Source: Geothrix edaphica
GTDB lineage: Bacteria; Acidobacteriota; Holophagae; Holophagales; Holophagaceae
Direction: 5' to 3'
DNA: 64,000 nucleotides
Assembly (NCBI RefSeq): GCF_030268045.1
Contig: NZ_BSDC01000002.1
Span: forward strand, 124,001 to 188,000
In this document: positions 27,247 to 34,600 of the stretch, piece by piece
Position numbering within the stretch: the first letter of the stretch is position 1
How the letters are laid out: each line of letters starts with the position of its first letter
Made by a program: the position numbers and the translations under genes
Notes under the pieces: model-generated
Told to the model about the DNA's origin: nothing
Databases searched by the model: none
What the model saw: the letters and a program-made list of their open reading frames with translations, nothing else

Positions 27247-29889
27247 TCAGGTCTTAGGCCGCGGTGCCCTTCCCCGGGGCTTGCCCGAGACTTCCGTCCT
27301 GAGCTCGGCTTCAAGGGCCTTGGCGCGGGTGATCTCCGTGAACGTGACGACCACCCCGCCAATGGCATTCTGGATGGTCCGATAGGGCAGGATCCGGGTC
27401 GAGAACCAGGCTGTGCCTTGCTGGGCGGACACTTCCCTCTCGCTGAACACCAGGGTTCGAAGGACCTCGGTGGCGTCCCGCTCCAGATCCGGATAGTCGA
27501 GATTGCTGACGATGTCTGTGATCGGCCGTCCCACATCGCTTTGAATGAGCTTGAAGATCCGGGTCGCGCCCTTGGTGAAGCGGCGGACATGCAGATGCTC
27601 GTCCAGGAAGAGCGTGGCGATATCCGTGGCATCCAGGAGGTTCTTCATGTCGTTGTTGGTCGCCGACAGCTCCTCGACCTTGGACTGCTGCTCGGCGTTC
27701 ACCGTCTGAAGCTCCTCGTTCAGCGACTGGAGCTCCTCTTTGGAGGTGGTCAGCTCCTCGTTGGTGGACTGCAGCTCCTCGTTGGTGGACTGCAGCTCCT
27801 CGTTGGTGGCCTTCAGTTCCTCCTGGGAGGTCTGCATCTCCTCCCGGTTGCTCTGGAGTTCCTCCAGGGCTGACTTCAGCTCCGCCTCCAGCTCCGCCAG
27901 CCGGGCCAGATCTGAGGGAAGGTTCTTTCCGGCCTTCGAAGACTTGACTGGCGGAGCGGCGGGCTGGTCCGAGAAGACCGTCATCACGGTGCCCTTCAGC
28001 GCTTCAGGGGCCTGCAGGGCCTGGACCGTCAGATCCACGATCTGGGTGCCGCCATTGCCGCCCACTCGAAGCCCCCGGACAACCACCGGCTCGGTCTGGC
28101 TCAGGGCCTTGCGGAACGCCATTCCGAGGTCAGCGCGCAGTCCCTCCCTGGCCATGGCGAAGAGGTTCCAGTTCGCTTTCCCCATGGCTGGTTCCAGGTA
28201 CTTGCCGGTCTTGCCGCTGATGTAGAGGATGTCGCCAGCCTCGGACGACAGCACCGCCGGAGGGGCGAACCGCTGCAGCAGAACCTGGTCTGCAAGGGAC
28301 TGGAGATTGACCGAGGTCTTTGGCACAGTGGCCTCGCGAATGCTCTCCCTGGGGAGGGGAGGGGTGATGGGGAACGGGGCAAACCCGGGTGTCTGGGAAT
28401 TCGCCTTCCGGTGGAAGAGCCTGGCCTTGCCCGGAAGGGGGACGAACAAGTCCGTGAAGGGGCCGATGCTCTCGGCACTCCCCAGGAACAGGCAGCCGTC
28501 GGGGTTCAGGCTGTAGTGGAAAAGGGGGAGGACGCGCTTCTGAAGATCGGAGGAGAGGTAGATCAACAGGTTCCGGCAGAGAAGCAGATCCAGGCGGATG
28601 AAGGGCGGATCCTGGATGACGTCCTGGGTGGCGAACACCAGCATCTCCCGGATCTCCTTCCGGAGGCGGAATCCGTTCTCGTCCGGAGTGAACCACGCCG
28701 CCCGCCGCTCGTCCGAGAGCCCGGCCATGGCGGCAGGCGCGTAGAATCCCTGCCGGCCCTTCTCGACGGCATCCCGGTCCAGGTCGGTGGCAAAGACCTG
28801 GAGCGTGACGGGCGCCCGCGGACGCAGCTTCTCCAGGGCCTCCATGAAGGTGATGGCCAGGGAACAGGCTTCCTCCCCCGTGGAGCAGCCTGCCACCCAG
28901 GCCCGCAGCACCCCACCCTCGGGGCGGGAGGCGATCAGCGCCGGGAGCACTTCTTCGGCCAGCTGTTTCCAGGACTCCGGATCCCGGAAAAAGCTGGTCA
29001 CGCCGATGAGCAGTTCCTTGAACAGGATGTCCGACTCCGGCGGGTTCCCCTCAAGGAACCGCACATAGGCGGAGATGGAATCGATGGCATGGATTCCCAT
29101 CCGCCGCTCGATCCGCCGGTAGATCGTGCTCTTCTTGTATAGTGAGAAATCGTGGCCCGTGCGGCCCCGCAGCAGGATGCAGATCCTTTCAAACGAACTC
29201 CGCTCCTGTTCGGAAATGAATGGTTCCTGGTGTGGGTGTCTCAGCTTCCCCTCCAGGAGCCGGATCAGGTCCACCGCAAGCTGGGCCGGTGCCGACACCA
29301 GGTCCGCGAGACCCTCCTTGACCACACTGCCCGGCATGCCGTCGTAGCGGGCGGACGCCGGTTCCTGGGCGAGGACGATTCCGCCGTTCTCCTTGATGGC
29401 CTTCGCCCCGCGCAGCCCATCGGAGCCCATGCCGGAAAAGATGATTCCCACCGCGCCCACGGTCCGGTCCTGGGCCAGGGACTGGAAGAAGAAATCAATG
29501 GGAAGCCGCCGTCCATGGGGCTCCGAAGGCGGGAAAAGGAAGAGCTTGCCTCTCAGGATGGAGAGATCCATGCCGGGCGGTATGACATAGATGTGGCCGG
29601 GTTTCACAGCCTGGCGGTCCAGGGCCTGCAGGACTTTCCTCTGGGTGGACCGCTGGAGCAGCTCCACCATCATCCCCGGCTGGGTCGGGGCGAGATGCTG
29701 GATCACCACCAGGGCCAGCGGATTGTCGGCCGGCAGGTGCTTCAGGAATTCGTCCAGGGCCTCCAGGCCGCCCGCTGAAGCCCCGATCCCCACGATGGGA
29801 AAGGATTGCGGGTCATTCTGGATCGGCACCAGGCCCGCAACCCTGGCAGGTTGGGCCTTCTTCTCTCCAGAAATGGATTTCGGTCGCAT
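27247..29889 (-). CDS. CheB-CheR-PAS fusion signalling protein
   Basis: 880 aa. CheB domain (~20-210: GIGASAGGLEALDEF, VIQHLAPTQPGMM, FSGMGSDGLRGAKA). CheR methyltransferase (~230-490: TSFFRDPESWKQL, WVAGCSTGEEACSLAI SAM site, QDPPFIRLDLLLCRNLLIYL). A long coiled coil of EELQS(T/N)NEEL heptads (~640-720), and a C-terminal PAS domain ending VVVTFTEITRAKALE. This is the CheB/CheR fusion often found beside PAS or histidine-kinase proteins, probably acting in non-chemotactic signalling. Start MRPKSISG at 29889; the upstream PAS gene ends 24 bp before. Confidence 0.88.
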   Translation of the reverse strand: MRPKSISGEKKAQPARVAGLVPIQNDPQSFPIVGIGASAGGLEALDEFLKHLPADNPLALVVIQHLAPTQPGMMVELLQRSTQRKVLQALDRQAVKPGHIYVIPPGMDLSILRGKLFLFPPSEPHGRRLPIDFFFQSLAQDRTVGAVGIIFSGMGSDGLRGAKAIKENGGIVLAQEPASARYDGMPGSVVKEGLADLVSAPAQLAVDLIRLLEGKLRHPHQEPFISEQERSSFERICILLRGRTGHDFSLYKKSTIYRRIERRMGIHAIDSISAYVRFLEGNPPESDILFKELLIGVTSFFRDPESWKQLAEEVLPALIASRPEGGVLRAWVAGCSTGEEACSLAITFMEALEKLRPRAPVTLQVFATDLDRDAVEKGRQGFYAPAAMAGLSDERRAAWFTPDENGFRLRKEIREMLVFATQDVIQDPPFIRLDLLLCRNLLIYLSSDLQKRVLPLFHYSLNPDGCLFLGSAESIGPFTDLFVPLPGKARLFHRKANSQTPGFAPFPITPPLPRESIREATVPKTSVNLQSLADQVLLQRFAPPAVLSSEAGDILYISGKTGKYLEPAMGKANWNLFAMAREGLRADLGMAFRKALSQTEPVVVRGLRVGGNGGTQIVDLTVQALQAPEALKGTVMTVFSDQPAAPPVKSSKAGKNLPSDLARLAELEAELKSALEELQSNREEMQTSQEELKATNEELQSTNEELQSTNEELTTSKEELQSLNEELQTVNAEQQSKVEELSATNNDMKNLLDATDIATLFLDEHLHVRRFTKGATRIFKLIQSDVGRPITDIVSNLDYPDLERDATEVLRTLVFSEREVSAQQGTAWFSTRILPYRTIQNAIGGVVVTFTEITRAKALEAELRTEVSGKPRGRAPRPKT

Positions 29890-29912
29890 CCCCTTCCCTG
29901 CCTGAAACGCCT

Positions 29913-30569
29913 TCACAACTTGCCTGTGGCCTTCCTCGGGGCCTTTTTGGTGGGGTGAAGCTGGGCCTGGAGCTTGGCGTTTTCCTCCTGAATCCTTCTC
30001 CGCTCCGTGATGTCGCTGACCACCACTCGGCACGCAGGCTCACTACCCACCCCTGGTACGGCATCAGGAGGTGCGGACGTCAACTGCACCCAGAACGGAG
30101 TCCCATCCTTTTTCACCATGCGGAGTTCGCAGGTGGCTGATCGATTCATCTGATAGAGCTGTTTGAGGTGCAGATAGTAAATGTCCTGGTCTTCCTCGAA
30201 AATGAACCGCGTGATGGGTTTTTTGATCAGGGTGGACAAAGCCAGATCCAGCATGTTCACGGCGGTGTAGTTGGCTTCGAGGACCAACCCCTCCCGGGAC
30301 AGGATGCAATACCCCACCGGGGCGAGGTGGTAGAGGTCGAAGTAGTGCCTCCGTGCCGCCTCCAGCTCGGCTCGCGCCCGCGACAATTCCTCGTTCTGCA
30401 TCTCCAGCTCGACCTGATGCACCTGCAGCTCGTGGATCAATTTCTGGGCTTCCGCCTCGGGCATGAGAGGCAGGCTTTTGGGGACCACTGCGCGCCTCTT
30501 GAGGACCGTGGCTTCGGCGCGGGAGCGAAGATCAGGCTTTTTTCCTCCGCCGACCTTGTTCTGGTTCAT
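29913..30569 (-). CDS. PAS-domain sensor protein
   Basis: 218 aa. Coiled coil (~35-75: AEAQKLIHELQVHQVELEMQ, NEELSRARAELEAARRHY) followed by one PAS domain (~75-200) with YFDLYHLAPVGYCILSREG and a PAC-like RMVKKDGTPFWVQL, VVSDITERRRIQEE. No kinase or output domain, so it probably senses and passes the signal to the CheB-CheR-PAS protein immediately downstream. ATG 30569 has a weak GGCGG upstream. Confidence 0.8.
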   Translation of the reverse strand: MNQNKVGGGKKPDLRSRAEATVLKRRAVVPKSLPLMPEAEAQKLIHELQVHQVELEMQNEELSRARAELEAARRHYFDLYHLAPVGYCILSREGLVLEANYTAVNMLDLALSTLIKKPITRFIFEEDQDIYYLHLKQLYQMNRSATCELRMVKKDGTPFWVQLTSAPPDAVPGVGSEPACRVVVSDITERRRIQEENAKLQAQLHPTKKAPRKATGKL

Positions 30570-30965
30570 CTGGCACCGCCTTTTTGGCTCACATCCTGGC
30601 CAGTATCCCCCCCTTCTGCCCCCACGACTGGACAAAGTGAAGCTGTCCACCGGCCCTGCCCGTCCAGATGGGGCTCCGCAGGCTGGCCGATATCGGTAGT
30701 TCTGAATGGGAACAGGATCATCCTTTTCGCCTCCGGCCACCGCCAACCGCCTCCTTGACCTACCCTCCGCTCGCGCCACGCACTCGCAGAATCACAGCCC
30801 GGGGGGCCCTCCGTGAGGCACAGGCGGCTTGCTGGGCGTGGGGATTTGAACCCGTTGCCGGCGAACCCCTCGCGCTTCCTCCGCTCCAACAGCGCCGCGC
30901 GCTGCCGGAGCGGCGCGCTCGCGGGCCGGCTGCCACTCGGGGGTTCAAATCCACCCATTCCTCAA
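30570..30965. other. Intergenic region with tRNA T-arm-like inverted repeat
   Basis: No coding gene supported. Around 30838-30858 GTGGGGATTTGAACCCG and around 30940-30957 GGGGGTTCAAATCCACCC form an inverted pair, each resembling a tRNA T-arm (TTCAAAT loop). I could not fold either into a complete tRNA: the T-stems are mismatched and no acceptor partner is found. They may be remnants of tRNA genes or of older integration events beside tRNA-Asn. Confidence 0.4.
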
Positions 30966-31006
30966 CCAAAACCAAAGGGGTCCCGATGGGACCCCTTTGG
31001 TTTTGG
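30966..31006. terminator. Original tRNA-Asn terminator, now stranded outside the element
   Basis: 19-bp perfect stem (30966-30984 / 30988-31006) with loop GAT; T-rich on the minus strand. It abuts the attL copy of the tRNA-Asn 3' end, so before integration it would have followed the tRNA directly. Confidence 0.8.
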
Positions 31007-31049
31007 CTCCGGAGGAGGGATTTGAACCCCCGACCTAGTGATTAACAGT
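31004..31049. repeat. attL: 46-bp copy of the tRNA-Asn 3' end
   Basis: Identical to 39081-39126, the 3' 46 bp of the intact tRNA-Asn gene including CCA. Marks the left end of the integrated element. Confidence 0.95.
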
Positions 31050-31180
31050 TGTTTTTTTCGCATTTGTGTCTCTTTGTGTCCAAGTCGGTCAACTTTGTAT
31101 GAATGCCCGCCATTACTATATTAAAGACGAACCAAGATTGGGTTGTATTGGATTTTCATGAGCTGATTTTGTGGCCAGGA

Positions 31181-31200
31181 TGGGACAATGGTGTGACAAT
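31181..31200. repeat. Terminal 20-bp repeat near attL (possible integrase arm site)
   Basis: TGGGACAATGGTGTGACAAT, 17/20 identical to 39014-39033 near attR. Each copy itself contains two TGnGACAA words. Closer to attL, TTTGTGTC occurs twice (31063-31070, 31073-31080). Confidence 0.5.
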
Positions 31201-31233
31201 GGCTCGCCATGAGACAAGGGGCGGGGTGCGGGT

Positions 31234-32625
31234 ATGGGCAAGCTGGCGGGTGTGAATCTCAAGAAGGCGACCATTGAGGGATTGAAGCCGAAGGCGGCTA
31301 TGTATCGGGTGCCAGATGCAGAGGTGCGCGGCCTGAATATCCAAGTAACGCCTGCGGGCGTGCTGTCCTGGGTGCTGCGGTTCCGGGTGCATGGGCACCA
31401 GAAGGCCCACACCCTGGGCCGATGGCCGGAATTGACGGTGGCCCAGGCTCGGAAGAAGGCGCTCTCCCTGCTGGGTGACATAGGCGATGGCAACGATCCC
31501 GCGGCAAAGAAGAAGGAAGAACGGAAGGCCAAGACGATCAAGGATCTGGCAGATCAATTCAGGAAGGAACACCTGCCCGCGCTCAAGGAAAACTCTCGAA
31601 TTCAGTACGAGCGACTCTTAGGCAAACGAATCCTTCCGGCCCTGGGATCAAAACGAATCAAGGATGTTGATTCGTCGGATGTGGCCGCCCTGCTGTCTCA
31701 GATCCGATTAGAAACACCGAAGGGTATCGAGGCGAACCGGGTGCGGGCCGTCCTTTCCAAGATGTTTTCAATGGGTGCCCTTTGGGGTTTCTGCCCTGCT
31801 GGCACCAACCCTGCGAAGGGACAAGCCCGAGCACCCGAGGTTAAGAAGGACCGGCACATGTCGGATCGGGAACTGCTGGCCCTGGGTGAAACCATGCGCC
31901 ATCTGGAACCCACACCCGCGGGCGAGGAACGACCTGTGGATGCACTACCTTCCGAGGATTGCCACGCACTCGCGGCCTTCCGCCTCTATCTCCTGACCGG
32001 GATGCGGAAGTCGGAACTCATCGGAGACCGAAAGAGGGACAAGGAAACTCGCGCCATCATTGAGAAGGTCCCCGCCTTGCCCTGGACCGCGGTGGATCTG
32101 GACGCAGCGCGGATCCGCCTTGAGTACCACAAAACGGCCAAGAAGGCAGGCGTCCGAATCGTGCAGCTCTCTACCGCCGCCTGCAACCTCCTGGAGGCCT
32201 TACCAAAGGTGCTGGGCAATCCATATGTGATCCCGGGCCATGACGCTGGCGAATCCCTGGTGGGCCTTCAGAAGATTTGGGAACGGGTGCGGGATGCGGT
32301 GGGCACCCTTCAGGAGAAGGCCAAGGTGCCTAAGAAATCCCGCGTGGATGTGTCGGATGTGACGATTCACGATCTGCGGCGATCCTTCGCCAGTCTGGCC
32401 GCCCGCATGGGCTATCCGGAATTGATCGTGGCCGCCCTGCTGGGCCACAGTGCTGGATCTGTCACTGCGGGATACGCCCGGATCGGTGCCGATCCTCTTC
32501 GGGATGTGGTCGAGACCATCGGCGCCCGCATGGCCGCTCTGCTGGCGGGATCCGTGGATTTGGAAGCGGAAGCGAAGGCGGCCAAGGAAGAGGCCCAAGC
32601 CAAACGAACAGCAAAGGGTGCATGA
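31234..32625 (+). CDS. int: Tyrosine recombinase/integrase
   Basis: 463 aa. N-terminal arm-binding domain of the DUF4102 type (TPAGVLSWVLRFRVHGHQKA, HTLGRWPELTVAQARKKA), a core-binding domain, and a C-terminal catalytic domain. Catalytic residues: Arg in LTGMRKSEL, His-x-x-Arg in IHDLRRSFASLA, His in LLGHSAGSVT and the Tyr nucleophile in TAGYARIG. Catalyses site-specific recombination between the 46-bp att sites in tRNA-Asn. Starts ~185 bp inside attL, the usual position. Confidence 0.95.
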   Translation: MGKLAGVNLKKATIEGLKPKAAMYRVPDAEVRGLNIQVTPAGVLSWVLRFRVHGHQKAHTLGRWPELTVAQARKKALSLLGDIGDGNDPAAKKKEERKAKTIKDLADQFRKEHLPALKENSRIQYERLLGKRILPALGSKRIKDVDSSDVAALLSQIRLETPKGIEANRVRAVLSKMFSMGALWGFCPAGTNPAKGQARAPEVKKDRHMSDRELLALGETMRHLEPTPAGEERPVDALPSEDCHALAAFRLYLLTGMRKSELIGDRKRDKETRAIIEKVPALPWTAVDLDAARIRLEYHKTAKKAGVRIVQLSTAACNLLEALPKVLGNPYVIPGHDAGESLVGLQKIWERVRDAVGTLQEKAKVPKKSRVDVSDVTIHDLRRSFASLAARMGYPELIVAALLGHSAGSVTAGYARIGADPLRDVVETIGARMAALLAGSVDLEAEAKAAKEEAQAKRTAKGA

Positions 32626-32720
32626 TCCCGCGGGGCCGTGGAACACTACCGTAGAACGCTTCAAAGCTTTTTTCACGGCCTTGAAATCATTGGCCTTAGT
32701 TTATTTTTAATGTTACATAA

Positions 32721-32748
32721 TTGATATTATCAAAAGTAAAAATACTCT
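32721..32748 (+). promoter_or_regulatory. Promoter with palindromic operator for the RHH gene
   Basis: TTGATA (32721-32726), 16-bp spacer, TACTCT (32743-32748). The -35 is embedded in the perfect palindrome TTGATATTATCAA (32721-32733), in an AT-rich patch. The arrangement fits autorepression by the ribbon-helix-helix protein encoded 47 bp downstream. Confidence 0.5.
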
Positions 32749-32794
32749 TGCGCGGGCGCGAGGGGACGCTAACCTGTTGGGCATGAGGTGAATC

Positions 32795-33010
32795 ATGGCA
32801 GGAAGGCCAAAAGCGGAAATCCAAACGGTGCAGGTGTCTTTCCGCCTTCGGGAAGATGAGGCCGCGCTACTTCGAGCCGCCTGCGAGCGCCTGGCGGTGC
32901 CACCTGGCCGCCTGCTGGGCCGAATCATCCGAGCCGCCTTTGAACCCGCCGCGGGTGATCCCGCACCTGTGGCCCTTGAGGATCTGTTGAACAGATCGGA
33001 GGAACCATGA
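32795..33010 (+). CDS. Ribbon-helix-helix-like small DNA-binding protein
   Basis: 71 aa. QTVQVSFRLREDEAALLRAA looks like the strand-helix-helix of MetJ/Arc/CopG-type regulators; the rest is a short acidic tail. ATG 32795 with GAGGTG. Last bases overlap the next gene (ATGA). Probable repressor or copy/excision control of the element. Confidence 0.65.
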   Translation: MAGRPKAEIQTVQVSFRLREDEAALLRAACERLAVPPGRLLGRIIRAAFEPAAGDPAPVALEDLLNRSEEP

Positions 33011-33249
33011 GCGAGCAAGAACGAATCAAGGCCGCGGAAGTGGCCCTTTACGAATCAAGCCGAACCTTCCAGGCTCTGCGAAGTGTGGCCTTCCTGCTGA
33101 GTCAGGCAGAGGGAAAAGGGCCGTTTACCTGGGACGGGCAACCGATGGAGGATCTTCAACACCTGCTCGATGTGCTGGCCATTCGCGGAATTGAGCACTC
33201 GGAAGCGGGATACGATGCCTTGACGGATCCGAACCTCAAGACAGCCTAA
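33007..33249 (+). CDS. Small protein of unknown function
   Basis: 80 aa, no family recognised: helical N-terminus (SEQERIKAAEVALYESSRTF) and an acidic C-terminal half. Overlaps the RHH gene by 4 bp (ATGA), so it is coupled to it and could be its partner (antitoxin/toxin-like or co-regulator). No toxin motif is visible. Confidence 0.55.
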   Translation: MSEQERIKAAEVALYESSRTFQALRSVAFLLSQAEGKGPFTWDGQPMEDLQHLLDVLAIRGIEHSEAGYDALTDPNLKTA

Positions 33250-33340
33250 ACTCGAATCGGCGCGGCTAGGGTAGCTCCCGAACCTCGGAACCCGCACCGG
33301 GTGCCGCGCCGCCTTTGCGGGGGCATCGGCGGGGTGCAGC

Positions 33341-34069
33341 GTGAAAAAAGGGGATGAAGGCAGTGCCTCCTCAAGCAAAAGCGTCAGGCTGACGCCGAAA
33401 ATTATTAAGGCCAAGGATCCGCTTTCTTATCGACTCATCGCTCGTCAGCTTCGTAGTCAATTCACAGGGTTGGATGAAGAATTTGTGATGGTTGAGTTGG
33501 CGAAAATTGGGACCGACTACGCCGCTGAACTATGGGATAAGCCGGAGAGCAACGGTCTCCAAATTCAAGAATCTATACAGAGGGTATCAATCAAAGCACG
33601 GCATCTCATGAACGAACTACTCCACTTGGGACCGGTGGCCCGACTTACCGTGCATGGCGAATGGCTACCCGACCCAGATGCACCGCCTCTAAACCAATTG
33701 GCTCGCCTTTTATGGACCAGACCTGGTTCTGGCGTCGAGTCGGAAATCGGCGAACCATTGCGGTTCAAACAACGCCAGATGGAGGCCTTTTTCTCAAGCC
33801 CTGAAATTCTTTGGTTGATCCGAATGCAGAACTTGGAAGAGAAGTGGAAGCCCTTGCGGGAAAGCTATCGTGGAAGCGGGAAATTCGCAAAGAAGCCCAT
33901 CGATCAAGCGAGTCTGCTACTGAAAGAACACTGCGAATGGCTCCTGGCGGAACTTGGGAAGCGTGGGAAAGAACAGAAATTCCAATACGCACTTTCAGTT
34001 CGTGGTCTCGCTGGAAAAATCTTCGAGGTGGTTACTGGCAAGCGGGCAAGTGGGGGGCAATTTCGCTAG
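33341..34069 (+). CDS. Element protein of unknown function, AT-richer than neighbours
   Basis: 242 aa from a GTG start at 33341. Not recognised. Predicted mostly helical; contains YRLIARQLRSQFTGLDEEF, VSIKARHLMNELLHLGP, and LLKEHCEWLLAELGKRG. Base composition is visibly lower in GC than the rest of the element and the chromosome, suggesting later acquisition. Its position between the regulator and the AlpA/replication block is a common site for cargo such as defence or accessory genes, but no catalytic motif supports this. Confidence 0.5.
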   Translation: MKKGDEGSASSSKSVRLTPKIIKAKDPLSYRLIARQLRSQFTGLDEEFVMVELAKIGTDYAAELWDKPESNGLQIQESIQRVSIKARHLMNELLHLGPVARLTVHGEWLPDPDAPPLNQLARLLWTRPGSGVESEIGEPLRFKQRQMEAFFSSPEILWLIRMQNLEEKWKPLRESYRGSGKFAKKPIDQASLLLKEHCEWLLAELGKRGKEQKFQYALSVRGLAGKIFEVVTGKRASGGQFR

Positions 34070-34209
34070 TGGAGGGTGCGGATAACTGGGAATCAATTCG
34101 ATAGTTAATAACATCCTAATGATGATATACAACGATTTAACCATTGTTTTTGATTCGCCAGAAACCATTCTGACTACCTAAGGCCCATGCCGGGCCCAAC
34201 GGAGCCAGA

Positions 34210-34455
34210 ATGAGCAACACAGAGAAAACCAAACCCGCCCCGCTTGCAAGTGGTGCCCTGCTAGACCCCAAGGCCGCGGCGGCCTTCCTGAATTGTTCCG
34301 AGTGGACGCTTGCGGCCTATCGGTGCGAAGGCAAAGGCCCGCGGTTTATGCGCCTGGGGAATCGAATTCGCTACACGCCTTCAGCCCTTGCGGAGTGGAT
34401 CGAGGCCAATACAGCCACCTCGACTTCCGAACATGACGCCCGGAAGGCCGGGTGA
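34210..34455 (+). CDS. AlpA/excisionase-like HTH protein
   Basis: 81 aa with a MerR-type HTH_17: LLDPKAAAAFLNCSEWTLAA, YRCEGKGPRFMRLGNRIRYT, SALAEWIEA. Such proteins serve as excisionases or transcription activators in integrative elements. GGAGCC upstream of ATG 34210, preceded by an AT-rich 140-bp gap (34070-34209) without genes. Confidence 0.8.
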   Translation: MSNTEKTKPAPLASGALLDPKAAAAFLNCSEWTLAAYRCEGKGPRFMRLGNRIRYTPSALAEWIEANTATSTSEHDARKAG

Positions 34456-34459
34456 TCCG

Positions 34460-34600
34460 ATGGGCACTGAAGCGGGTGGAAATCGAGACATGGCGCGGGC
34501 CTGTCTCAAACGGTGCCTAGTGTACCTGACGGTGCGGGGCCTGTTCCCTGCCCGGATGGCGGAATCCCTAATTCGCAGATTGGGGTTGTTCCATGCTTGA
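34460..34600 (+). CDS. Small protein of unknown function
   Basis: 46 aa, basic (MARACLKRCLVYLTVRGLFP). Starts 4 bp after the AlpA-like stop and overlaps the primase start by 8 bp, so it fits the packed operon. Not recognised. Confidence 0.4.
   Translation: MGTEAGGNRDMARACLKRCLVYLTVRGLFPARMAESLIRRLGLFHA

Noticed and set aside
30571-30590. Possible sigma54 promoter TGGCACC-N4-TTTTG
   Set aside because: Points away from the PAS gene towards no gene, and the -12 element is poor.
30566-31045. Several short ORFs in the attL region with GGxxPP-type peptides
   Set aside because: Arise from reading across tRNA-like and terminator sequences; typical false ORFs on tRNA DNA.
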